A DNA stretch of 64,000 nucleotides from Bacteroidota bacterium (lineage in GTDB: Bacteria; Bacteroidota; Ignavibacteria; Ignavibacteriales; Ignavibacteriaceae). How positions within the stretch are numbered: the first letter of the stretch is position 1; the number at the start of each line of letters is the position of its first letter. The stretch spans positions 1 through 64,000 of the forward strand of contig JAKAKL010000017.1 of NCBI GenBank assembly GCA_021824565.1, given 5' to 3'. The notes below the pieces were generated by a model. It did no database searches and had not been told where the DNA came from. It saw only the letters and a list, made by a program, of their open reading frames with translations. Shown piece by piece: positions 37,227 to 45,767 of the stretch. The position numbers and the translations under genes were made by a program.

Positions 37227-39341
37227 ATGAAGTACGCAAAAATATTTTTAGTTTCAGTATTTTTTTTAATAATAATTTACCCGTTGAAAGGTGCTGTATT
37301 GTTCATAAGTGATAAAAGCAAATCCGCTGCCGAAGTAAGTGAGAATAAAACAAAGACCGGGAAAAAAGATTTAAATAAATTTTATTCTAATAAAAGGCTT
37401 GGCTCTTTTGTCGAATACGGCAGAACTTTTTTCAGATTATTTGCGCCCGATGCGGAAAGCGTTACGCTGGTAACTTTTAAACACCCGCAGGATTCTACCG
37501 GCAATTCTTATGAAATGAAACGCGACAACGAAGGAGTGTGGGAAACTTCGATAGATGGCGAACAGTACGGATTATTTTACGGCTTTAAAGTTTTCAATCC
37601 AAAATATCCCTCCACAAAAAATGTAGTTTGCATCGATCCTTATACTAAAGCAGTGGCTTCTTACAATACTTATTTTACTCCGAGAAGATCAATTGTGGTC
37701 AAAGAAAATAACTATGATTGGCAGGGCGATCATTGGATACAAAGAGATTGGCGAGATCTTATCATTTATGAAATGAATATCCGCGATATGACTGCCGACC
37801 CTTCGTCCGGCTCGGATAAGCCAGGAACTTACCAGGGACTTATTGAGCACGGCAAAGCCGGCGGCATTGATTATATTAAAAAGCTCGGCGTCAATACGGT
37901 TGAGCTTTTGCCTTCGCAAGAATTTGCCAACATTGAAATTCCATACAAAGATTCATTGAACGGAAGATATAACACATGGAATCCTTATGAAAGAAATCAT
38001 TGGGGATATATGACCGCGGCATTCTTTGCGCCTGAATCATATTACAGTGATACCACAAAAAACCTGGTGTGGAATACGTGGAGCGGAACTTCGGGTAAAC
38101 AGATTGCTGACTTCAAAGATATGGTAAAAGCTTTTCACAAAGACGGCATTGGCGTTATAATGGATGTAGTGTACAATCATCTTTCCGAATATGAGCTTGG
38201 AAACCTAAAGGAAATTGATAAAGATTATTATTTCCGTCTTGATAAAAACGGCAACTTTATAAATCAAAGCGGCTGTGCTAACGATTTAAAAACAGAACGA
38301 CCGATGGTAAGAAGATTAATTGTCGATAGTATTCTTTACTGGATGAAAGAATATCATATTGACGGCTTCCGTTTTGATTTAGGAAAACTTATCGACTGGG
38401 AAACTGTTGAGAAAATTATTTATGAAGCAAAAAAAATAAATCCGCACGTCGTTATTGTTTGCGAGCCGTGGGGCGGCGGTTACGATCCGGCTGGCTTTTC
38501 ATTGCGCGGCTGGGGAAGCTGGAACGATCAAATTAGAAACGGCGTTAAAGGTGAAAACCCGGCAAATGGTCTCGGCTGGATCTTCGGCAAGTGGTACGGA
38601 AATAATAATCCGGACAGAATTAAAAGCTATGTTAACGGAACTTTGGTAAGAGATAAATTTGGTTTGTTTCAGAAGAAGGAACATTCGGTAAATTATCTTT
38701 CTTCACATGACGGATATACTTTTGGAGATTTCATACGCATTGCAACTAAATCAGTCGATCCAAATGAAGTTATAAAAGACGTTGATTCGTTTGTAAAGCT
38801 TACTCCTCTCGAACTTAAATTAAATAAACTCGGTGCGCTGTTCCTTTTTACTTCTCAAGGAATTACGATGTTTCAAGAAGGAGATGAATTTGCACGAACC
38901 AAAGTTATTCCTTACGATGAGAAAGTAGACGATCCTAATAAAGGCAAGATAGATAATAACAGCTACGACAAGGATAATTCTACAAATTATATTAACTTCA
39001 AACATGCAGAAATAAATTCCGACCTGGAAAATTATTATAAAGGTTTAATAAGCCTGCGTGAAAAATATTCTGCGTTCCGGCGTGCGCACTACGAAGAAGT
39101 GAAATTTTTCAATATAAAAGATAACCCTTTCGCTTTAGGTTATAACGTTAAGCATAACGGAGAAAATTTTATCGTCCTTTTTAACGCCGATCCAAATAAG
39201 GACGAAGAATTTGTTTTGCCGGAAGGCGGTTGGGAAGTTCTCGTGAATGAAGAGAACGCCGGTATCAATTCACTCGGAGTTGTTTCTGCCCATGTCGTAC
39301 TGAAGCCAACAACCGGTATGGTTTTGAAAAAAATTAAATAG
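37227..39341 (+). CDS. Secreted GH13 pullulanase/isoamylase-like enzyme
   Basis: Alpha-glucan debranching or related enzyme. 704 residues from the ATG at 37227 (an in-frame TTG four codons earlier is less likely), with signal peptide MKYAKIFLVSVFFLIIIYPL. An N-terminal CBM48-like domain (TFFRLFAPDAESVTLVTF) precedes the GH13 barrel. The four conserved regions are present: DVVYNH (313-318), GFRFD with nucleophile D384, acid/base E413 in VCEPWGGG and HD (494-495) in SSHDGYT. The YNWGYDP motif of type I pullulanases is replaced by NHWGYMTA, so specificity is uncertain. Convergent with hydE, 11 bases apart. Confidence 0.85.
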   Translation: MKYAKIFLVSVFFLIIIYPLKGAVLFISDKSKSAAEVSENKTKTGKKDLNKFYSNKRLGSFVEYGRTFFRLFAPDAESVTLVTFKHPQDSTGNSYEMKRDNEGVWETSIDGEQYGLFYGFKVFNPKYPSTKNVVCIDPYTKAVASYNTYFTPRRSIVVKENNYDWQGDHWIQRDWRDLIIYEMNIRDMTADPSSGSDKPGTYQGLIEHGKAGGIDYIKKLGVNTVELLPSQEFANIEIPYKDSLNGRYNTWNPYERNHWGYMTAAFFAPESYYSDTTKNLVWNTWSGTSGKQIADFKDMVKAFHKDGIGVIMDVVYNHLSEYELGNLKEIDKDYYFRLDKNGNFINQSGCANDLKTERPMVRRLIVDSILYWMKEYHIDGFRFDLGKLIDWETVEKIIYEAKKINPHVVIVCEPWGGGYDPAGFSLRGWGSWNDQIRNGVKGENPANGLGWIFGKWYGNNNPDRIKSYVNGTLVRDKFGLFQKKEHSVNYLSSHDGYTFGDFIRIATKSVDPNEVIKDVDSFVKLTPLELKLNKLGALFLFTSQGITMFQEGDEFARTKVIPYDEKVDDPNKGKIDNNSYDKDNSTNYINFKHAEINSDLENYYKGLISLREKYSAFRRAHYEEVKFFNIKDNPFALGYNVKHNGENFIVLFNADPNKDEEFVLPEGGWEVLVNEENAGINSLGVVSAHVVLKPTTGMVLKKIK

Positions 39342-39352
39342 GGTTTTAATAC

Positions 39353-40387
39353 TCATACTTTAAGAGATTGTCCTTTGCCGGTTGCGACTTTCCTTCCTAA
39401 TAGAGAAATGGAATTTTCAAGACATGAAGGACAATCTAAAGGATTATCCTTCGCACATTTTTTATTTGCGTAGATGGAAAATTTCTCTCTATACGGATTA
39501 GGAGTGAAATTAGGCATGATAACATTTGCACCAGCCTGCAAGCCTTTCTCCCTCCCAAACTCGTCAAGTGTGGCGATCGCAGTTGTAGCGGGAATATGAA
39601 CATTTTTCAAAACGATTCTTGCAGCAGCCATAACTTTTAGGGTGAAAGTTAAGTCGGCATTCTTCCGTTTTCTATAAGGTGTGTAAGGCGACGAAATGAA
39701 AGGGCTGAAAGATGCCATGTCGACATCCAATTCTCTGCATAACAGAATGTCATCCGCAATGTCTTCAATCGTTTGACGCGGCAGACTTATTATATTTCCG
39801 CTTCCGATTTGATAACCTATTGATTTGAGAAAATATAAATGATCTACTCTGTCCTTTAATTTTTGATTTGAATGATAGACCGGATACAGACCGGGATTTG
39901 AAGTTTCATGCTTTAACAAATATCTATCTGCACCGGAAGTCTTCCATAATTTATATTCCTCATAATCTCTTTCTCCAAGGCTTAACGTAATTGCGACATC
40001 AAATTTTTTTTTGATAGAAGAAATAATATTCGCAATATCGTTGCCTCCGAATGAAAAATCTTCTCCCGACTGAAGAACGATAGTTTGAATTCCCATATTA
40101 TAAATCGCTTTAGCAGTTTGCATTATTTCTGCGCTGCTCATTCTGTAACGTTCCAAAACACTATTGCTTTTTCTTAGACCACAGTACAGACAATCTTGTT
40201 CGCAGTAATTTGAAAATTCAATTATACCGCGCAAATGAACTTCATCTCCGCAGTAAACTTTTCTAACCTCATCAGCTTTTTGAAATAATAACTGAACATC
40301 CTGGCAGTCTTCAGTTCGGAGCAATGAGACAATTTCCTCTTTATTAAGTTCTTCTTTATTTAAAATATCATTTATCATTTCTATCAA
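39353..40387 (-). CDS. hydE: [FeFe]-hydrogenase maturase HydE (radical SAM)
   Basis: Radical SAM enzyme acting on the organometallic cysteine complex during H-cluster assembly. The 344 residues carry C-x3-C-x2-C in NYCEQDCLYCGLRKSN (C62, C66, C69), IVLQSGEDF and the C-terminal second-cluster type Cys group (CAKDNPLDCPSC). BioB and PylB are relatives, but the neighbours hydG and hydF fix the call. Downstream of hydG with a 30-base gap, so co-transcribed. Confidence 0.93.
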   Translation of the reverse strand: MIEMINDILNKEELNKEEIVSLLRTEDCQDVQLLFQKADEVRKVYCGDEVHLRGIIEFSNYCEQDCLYCGLRKSNSVLERYRMSSAEIMQTAKAIYNMGIQTIVLQSGEDFSFGGNDIANIISSIKKKFDVAITLSLGERDYEEYKLWKTSGADRYLLKHETSNPGLYPVYHSNQKLKDRVDHLYFLKSIGYQIGSGNIISLPRQTIEDIADDILLCRELDVDMASFSPFISSPYTPYRKRKNADLTFTLKVMAAARIVLKNVHIPATTAIATLDEFGREKGLQAGANVIMPNFTPNPYREKFSIYANKKCAKDNPLDCPSCLENSISLLGRKVATGKGQSLKV

Positions 40388-40417
40388 ATCTAATTTAGAA
40401 CTTAATTTAAATTCGCC

Positions 40418-41809
40418 TTATAAATACACATCTCGTGCGCCGCTGTCGACTTGCTCGATCATCCTGGAAGTTTTCTTTTTAATAGTTTCTTCAAGACCGT
40501 TCAATTCATCCTGGAAGAATTTATTAGCGGTAACTTTCGTTTCTTCAGATGCAAAATCATTAAGATATTCTTTAAAAGTAGCCATTGCATTAGGCAAGCA
40601 TATTTTCCCGATATTTGCAGACTTTGCCAATTCCATAAATCTATCGCCTGTTCTGTTTGAGCGGTAGCATGCCGTGCAGAAACTCGGCAGATAACCCTGT
40701 ATTGTGCAGTCTCGAACAACCTCGTCAAGGCTGCGGTGATCGCCAAGCTGAAATTGTTCGAGTGAATGTTCATCCATGCTTTCTCTCGATTCTTTGTAGC
40801 TGCCTGGCGCTGTTCTGCTCCCCGCGCTAATCTGTGAAACGCCGACTGAAAATAATTCTCTTCTTAACTCTGCGCGTTCTCTTGTCGACAAAATTATCCC
40901 TGTATAAGGAACAGCAAGTCGAATGACCGCTACAATTTTTTTGAAAGAAAGATCATCAACAGCATGCGGCGGATTAATAGCCGCAGGCGCATTCAAAGCA
41001 GGTTCGAGACGGGGGACAGAAATTGTATGAGGTCCAACGCCATATTTGCTGTCAAGATCAAATGCGTGAGACAAAAGACCGAGCGTTTCAAATTTATAGT
41101 TCGTTAAACCGAATAATGCGCCTATCCCTACGTCGTCAATCCCGGCTTGCAGCGCTCGATCCATTGCATAAAGTCTCCAGCCATAATCTGTTTTAGGTCC
41201 ATCGGGGTGCATTTTCTTGTAAGTTTCGTAATGGTAGGTTTCATGGAAACACTGGTATGTTCCGATGCCGAAGCTTTTCAATGTTCTGAAGTCTTCGACA
41301 CAGAGTGGCGCAACATTAACATTTAATCTTCTAATGTTGTTGCCTGAATAATTTATTTTATAAATTCTATTAATAGCTTCGCCAATAAAATTAAGCGCCG
41401 CCATCTTAGGATGCTCGCCTGCAACCAGTAAAATTCTTTTCTGACCTTGTTGTACAAGTATCCTTGCTTCTTCTTCAATCTCATCAAGTGTTAAATATTT
41501 TCTTTGGAGTTTATGGTTATCTTTTCTAAACGCACAGTAGAGGCAGTTATTTACACATAGATTTGAAAAGTACAACGGAGCAAATAATACAAGCCTATTG
41601 CCGTAGATAATTTCTTTTACTTCTTTTGCTTTCTGAAATAGTTTGTCTAAAACTTCAGGCGAACTGATATTCAACAAAGCGGCGCTTTCTCTTAAGGACA
41701 AACCCTTTGCCTCGCGTGCTTTATCTAAGATTTCAACCTGGAAATGTTCATCATTAAGCGATTTATCTTCTAAAAAGGAATTTATCTTGCATTCATCAAT
41801 GAAATACAT
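40418..41809 (-). CDS. hydG: [FeFe]-hydrogenase maturase HydG (tyrosine lyase)
   Basis: Radical SAM enzyme that cleaves tyrosine to give CO and cyanide ligands on an Fe-Cys synthon. The radical SAM motif is C85-x3-C89-x2-C92 (NLCVNNCLYCAFRKDN), and the C-terminal auxiliary cluster has CTACYRSNRTGDRFM, which separates it from ThiH. The frame is open upstream to 41932 (504 codons); the Met at 41809 gives MYFIDECKINSF and 463 residues, the usual HydG length, with AAAGG somewhat far upstream. Start therefore moderately certain. Reads away from aspA-hydF. Confidence 0.93.
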   Translation of the reverse strand: MYFIDECKINSFLEDKSLNDEHFQVEILDKAREAKGLSLRESAALLNISSPEVLDKLFQKAKEVKEIIYGNRLVLFAPLYFSNLCVNNCLYCAFRKDNHKLQRKYLTLDEIEEEARILVQQGQKRILLVAGEHPKMAALNFIGEAINRIYKINYSGNNIRRLNVNVAPLCVEDFRTLKSFGIGTYQCFHETYHYETYKKMHPDGPKTDYGWRLYAMDRALQAGIDDVGIGALFGLTNYKFETLGLLSHAFDLDSKYGVGPHTISVPRLEPALNAPAAINPPHAVDDLSFKKIVAVIRLAVPYTGIILSTRERAELRRELFSVGVSQISAGSRTAPGSYKESRESMDEHSLEQFQLGDHRSLDEVVRDCTIQGYLPSFCTACYRSNRTGDRFMELAKSANIGKICLPNAMATFKEYLNDFASEETKVTANKFFQDELNGLEETIKKKTSRMIEQVDSGARDVYL

Positions 41810-41991
41810 TTTCTGTTCGCAGCCTTTGAGATTTTCTTCTTTTGAAAAGTTTGATTCTGTCTTTTTTAAAGAAGTAAGAGACAATAAATATACCATATGT
41901 ATTTTTATTTTATCATAAAAATACCAACACATTTAGCAAGTATTTCTAATAACAGAGAAGCATTTTCCTAAATCTAAGTATTAATGAAGTT

Positions 41992-42061
41992 CAAAAAGGA
42001 AAAACGGCGGTTCTTTTAAGTTTAAATTATTCTATTGTTGGAACAATTTTTGACTTCATTA
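41992..42061. promoter_or_regulatory. Inverted repeats in the hydG/aspA divergent control region
   Basis: TAATGAAGTTCAAAAA at 41992-42007 faces TTTTTGACTTCATTA at 42047-42061; the two are inverted copies with a single extra base, 39 bases apart. A second perfect inverted repeat ATTGTT-GG-AACAAT sits inside at 42034-42047. Placed between two divergent maturase operons, they look like operators or a hairpin leader for the aspA-hydF transcript. No consensus promoter pair could be assigned. Confidence 0.5.
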
Positions 42062-42077
42062 GGATGAAGGTTTGTTT

Positions 42078-43502
42078 ATGCGACAAGAATTTGATTCAAT
42101 TGGTACTCTGCCTTTGCCCGATGACGCTGTATATGGAATTCATGCATTCCGGGCGCTGGATAATTTTCCCATGACTAATGAACGGGTTAATCTGCATCTT
42201 ATAAAATCCTATCTACTAGTTAAAAGCGCATCCGCAAATACAAATTTTAAACTGGGTCTGCTTAGGCAAAATAAGTATGAACTGATTTCTAAAGCAATTG
42301 ATATTTTACTTCAAGAAACCGAGAGCGCGATTAGAAGAGAATCTTTTTTAATTTATGACAAAATAATCGTCGATCCTTATCAAGGCGGCGCTGGCACTTC
42401 ATTGAATATGAATATTAATGAAATCATTGCGAACACCGCTCTTCATTTAAAAGGATTAAAGTATGGAGCTTATGATGTAATTAATCCAATCGATGATGTT
42501 AATATGTCGCAGTCGACAAATGATACTTATCCGACGGCATTTAAAATTGCGGCAATTTATTTATTAAGAGAATTAACAGAATCATTCGCGGCTTTGCAGC
42601 ACGAACTTCAGGAAAAAGAAAATAAATTTGGCGGTGTTTTAAAATTAGGGAGAACGCAATTGCAGGACGCTGTCCCAATTATGCTGGGACAGGAGTTTGG
42701 CGCATACGCTCAAGCAATTGCGCGGGACAGATGGCGCCTTTATAACGGAGAAGAAAGACTGCGCTCTGTCAATCTCGGAGGAACTGCCGTTGGAAACTTT
42801 ATATCAGCAGAAAGGGATTATGTTTTATCTGTTAACAATGAGCTTAAGAAAATTACCGGGCTTCCAATTGCTAAAGCCGAGGATTTAATTGATGCTACTC
42901 AAAACCTTGATGTTGTAGTTGAGGTGCACGGATTAATTAAATCAGGCGCGGTTTCAATTATAAAAATTTGCAATGACTTAAGATTGCTTTCCAGCGGTCC
43001 GCACGGCGGAATCGGCGAAATAAATTTGCCGCCAATGCAAGCTGGCTCAAGCATAATGCCCGGAAAAGTCAATCCCGTCATTTTGGAAAATGCTATTCAA
43101 GTAGCAGAACTAATTAAAGGTCACGATGTTATAATCTCAAATTTATCAGCCGCTGGAAACCTGGAGCTAAATGCGTTCCTTCCTCTTATTGCACATTTGT
43201 TTTTGAAGTCAATAGAAATGTTAAGAGACGTAAATTACAACCTTGCGCAGAAATGTATATCAGGTATTACGGCAAACGTAGAAAAATGCCGTCAGAATTT
43301 GTTTAATTCTACGGCAACAGCCGCTTCTCTGATTACAAAATTCGGATATGATCAGATCGCAGAAGTAGTAAAATATGCGGAGACGAAAAAAATTCCTTTC
43401 ATCGCGGCGTTAAAAGAAAAAAGAATTCTTAATGATAAAGAACTCTTAGAATTTTTATCAAAACAAATCGGGAAGAATAATGAACAGCGTTCCAAACTCT
43501 GA
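42078..43502 (+). CDS. aspA: Aspartate ammonia-lyase (hydrogenase-maturation cluster)
   Basis: Fumarase/aspartase superfamily enzyme, aspartate to fumarate plus ammonia. 474 residues from the ATG at 42078 with AAGG 7 bases upstream. Signatures are GTSLNMNINEIIANTAL, VNMSQSTNDTYPTAFKIA, and the catalytic SS loop in GSSIMPGKVNPVILE. Class II fumarase is the alternative, though the substrate loop favours AspA. It overlaps hydF by 23 bases and diverges from hydG, so it belongs to the maturation cluster; a role supplying ammonia for H-cluster dithiolate synthesis is inference. Confidence 0.85.
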   Translation: MRQEFDSIGTLPLPDDAVYGIHAFRALDNFPMTNERVNLHLIKSYLLVKSASANTNFKLGLLRQNKYELISKAIDILLQETESAIRRESFLIYDKIIVDPYQGGAGTSLNMNINEIIANTALHLKGLKYGAYDVINPIDDVNMSQSTNDTYPTAFKIAAIYLLRELTESFAALQHELQEKENKFGGVLKLGRTQLQDAVPIMLGQEFGAYAQAIARDRWRLYNGEERLRSVNLGGTAVGNFISAERDYVLSVNNELKKITGLPIAKAEDLIDATQNLDVVVEVHGLIKSGAVSIIKICNDLRLLSSGPHGGIGEINLPPMQAGSSIMPGKVNPVILENAIQVAELIKGHDVIISNLSAAGNLELNAFLPLIAHLFLKSIEMLRDVNYNLAQKCISGITANVEKCRQNLFNSTATAASLITKFGYDQIAEVVKYAETKKIPFIAALKEKRILNDKELLEFLSKQIGKNNEQRSKL

Positions 43503-44700
43503 AAGAAGACATATAGTTTTTGTCGGAAGAAGAAACGTCGGTAAATCTTCTTTGGTAAATGCATTTATCGGGCAGGATTTATGCATTGTAAGCGAAGTAG
43601 CGGGGACTACTACCGACCCTGTAAAAAAAGCCATGGAGCTTTTACCATTTGGTCCCATAATCCTTATTGATACTGCCGGAATAGATGACGTCGGCGAACT
43701 CGGCGAAAAAAGAATTAACAAAACTATAAAAGCAATAGCGTCGGCAGACTTTGCCGTAGTCGTTGTTGAAGCAGCAGTACAGCTTTCACCAAAGGAATGG
43801 GAACTGTTCAACTATCTTAATAAGATCTCAATCCCTTATGTTATTGCCGTAAATAAAATTGAATTTGGAGTTAACCAGCTTTTACTTTCCGAAATTAAAT
43901 ATCTCAACGCAACACATTTTGAAATTTCATGCGCTGAGAATGTAGGCATAGACGCGCTCAAACGCAGAGTTGTCAGAATGCTTCCTAATGAAATCGGACC
44001 GCCGCTGATCGGCGACCTTGTAAGCCAGGGAGACGTCGTAGTGCTTGTAGTTCCTATCGACCTCGGCGCGCCTAAAGGCAGATTAATTCTTCCTCAAGTA
44101 CAAACCATCCGGGAAGCTCTCGACGAAGATACAATTGTTATTGTCTGCAAAGATAAAGAACTGCGCTCCGTTCTTTATAATTTGAAAAGTTCACCCGACT
44201 TAGTAATCACCGACAGTCAGGCTATTATGCGCGTCGCGGCTGATGTCCCGGATAATGTTAAGCTTACAACTTTTTCAATTTTAATGGCAAGATATAAAGG
44301 CGACCTGCAGACTTTTGTTAAAGGTTTACACACTGTTGAAAAATTACAGGACGGAGATAAAATATTAATAGCCGAAGCCTGTTCGCATCATGCGCAGGAA
44401 GATGATATAGGAAGAGTTAAAATTCCAAGATGGCTCCGGCTGCATACAAAAAAGGATTTACAGTTCGATGTAAGCAGCGGCTTAGAGTTCCCTAATAATT
44501 TAATCGACTATAAACTTATCGTTCATTGCGGCGGATGTATGTTAACTCGGCGCGCCATGCAGATGAGAATTAAAGAAGCGCAGATTTTAGATATTCCAAT
44601 CGTAAACTACGGCGTATTGATTTCATATATGCACGGAGCGATCCCGCGCGTTCTAATTCCGTTTGAAGAAGCCGCCGGGCAATGGACTATTGCAGATTAA
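43480..44700 (+). CDS. hydF: [FeFe]-hydrogenase maturation GTPase HydF
   Basis: Scaffold that assembles the diiron subcluster and hands it to the hydrogenase. The 406 residues show an Era/TrmE-type GTPase domain (GRRNVGKSSLVNAF, AGTTTDPV, DTAGIDDVG, AVNKIE), a dimerisation domain, and a C-terminal cluster domain with C301-x-H303 and H349-C350-x2-C353, fitting the CxHx44-53HCxxC family pattern. The start overlaps the aspA end by 23 bases. Its stop lies 3 bases from the convergent cupredoxin gene. Confidence 0.94.
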   Translation: MNSVPNSERRHIVFVGRRNVGKSSLVNAFIGQDLCIVSEVAGTTTDPVKKAMELLPFGPIILIDTAGIDDVGELGEKRINKTIKAIASADFAVVVVEAAVQLSPKEWELFNYLNKISIPYVIAVNKIEFGVNQLLLSEIKYLNATHFEISCAENVGIDALKRRVVRMLPNEIGPPLIGDLVSQGDVVVLVVPIDLGAPKGRLILPQVQTIREALDEDTIVIVCKDKELRSVLYNLKSSPDLVITDSQAIMRVAADVPDNVKLTTFSILMARYKGDLQTFVKGLHTVEKLQDGDKILIAEACSHHAQEDDIGRVKIPRWLRLHTKKDLQFDVSSGLEFPNNLIDYKLIVHCGGCMLTRRAMQMRIKEAQILDIPIVNYGVLISYMHGAIPRVLIPFEEAAGQWTIAD

Positions 44701-44703
44701 TTA

Positions 44704-45099
44704 TTATTTTACTGTTACAGTCGCCTGCATTACAGTGGGATGAATCTTGCAGAAATACTTAAACGTGCCCGCGCTGTCGAAAGTAAAACTAAAAGTACTT
44801 CCCGCCGGAATATTTCCGCTGTCAAAATATGTTGTCTGATTGCCCGGAGTGCCGCTGGTAACTGTATGCGCAAAGCTGTCTTTATTTGTCCATGTAATTT
44901 TTGTTCCTACTGTCACTGTAATGCTTGCAGGACTAAATGCGGTGTTCTGCATCCAGACCTCATTTGCGCCGGGTCCGTTGGAAGTAGAAGTTGTCGGGCT
45001 GCTGCTCTTGTTGCAGCCATTAATAAATAATACAAACACGCAGCTAATAAAGAATAAAATAATTCCCTGCTTTACTCTTTCCAAATGTCTTGATTTCAT
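44704..45099 (-). CDS. Cupredoxin (plastocyanin-like) lipoprotein
   Basis: Type 1 copper protein for periplasmic electron transfer. 131 residues from the ATG at 45099, chosen because AGGAG lies 7 bases upstream; the frame is open 28 codons further. A lipoprotein signal (FISCVFVLFINGC) is followed by a Ser/Thr linker and one cupredoxin domain. Copper ligands: His in SFAHTVTSG and Cys, His and Met in YFCKIHPTVM. Convergent with hydF; no redox partner gene adjoins it. Confidence 0.87.
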   Translation of the reverse strand: MKSRHLERVKQGIILFFISCVFVLFINGCNKSSSPTTSTSNGPGANEVWMQNTAFSPASITVTVGTKITWTNKDSFAHTVTSGTPGNQTTYFDSGNIPAGSTFSFTFDSAGTFKYFCKIHPTVMQATVTVK

Positions 45100-45324
45100 T
45101 TTATCACTCCTCATAGAAAGTAATTTTATTAAATATAATAGCGAAGTAAATACTTCGACGGAATGATTAGTAACACAGTTCAATTAACAATGTAGAGAGT
45201 AAAACGCGGTATTATGCTAAATGATAGTACGATTTTTTTTGCAGTTATTTATTAATCTCTCTTTTATTCTGTCGTTTCCGCAAATTTTAATAAATTTGTC
45301 CTTATAAATTTTACGCTTTTAGAA

Positions 45325-45732
45325 ATGCTAAGTCATAAAACTGAAATCAGAGTACGGTATGCGGATACCGACCAAATGCAATTTGTGTATAACGGCAAAT
45401 ACTTTGAATATTTTGAAGTCGGCAGGACAGAAATGCTTCGCAACAACGGCTTGCCTTACAGCCTTATTGAAAAAAACGGCTATCAGCTTCCCGTGCTTGA
45501 AACGTGGGCGAAATATATTGCTCCCGCTTTTTATGACGATGTGTTAATTGTAGAATCTGTCGTTAAAGAAAAACCTTTACTTAAAATTCACATAGATTAT
45601 AAAATCTTCAGAAAGACTAACGGCGATTTAATTGCTGAAGGTTTTACAGAACTTGTATTTGTTTTTAAGGATTCTAAAAAGCCCGCGAGACCTCCGAAAT
45701 TTTTTAACGAAGCAATGGAACAATTTTTTTGA
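45325..45732 (+). CDS. Acyl-CoA thioesterase, YbgC/4HBT family
   Basis: Hotdog-fold thioesterase. The 135 residues include RVRYADTDQMQFVYNGKYFE with the catalytic Asp, then YFEVGRTEMLR and the hotdog core VLIVESVVKEKPLLKIHIDY. Substrate unknown. It precedes the flippase gene by 35 bases on the same strand and may be co-transcribed with it. Confidence 0.85.
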   Translation: MLSHKTEIRVRYADTDQMQFVYNGKYFEYFEVGRTEMLRNNGLPYSLIEKNGYQLPVLETWAKYIAPAFYDDVLIVESVVKEKPLLKIHIDYKIFRKTNGDLIAEGFTELVFVFKDSKKPARPPKFFNEAMEQFF

Positions 45733-45767
45733 ATATATTGCTGCACATATTTCTCTTTTAATTTATT

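Noticed and set aside
41810..41932. N-terminal extension of HydG to 504 residues
   Set aside because: The extra 41 residues are not part of known HydG and overlap the likely control region, though the start choice remains somewhat open.
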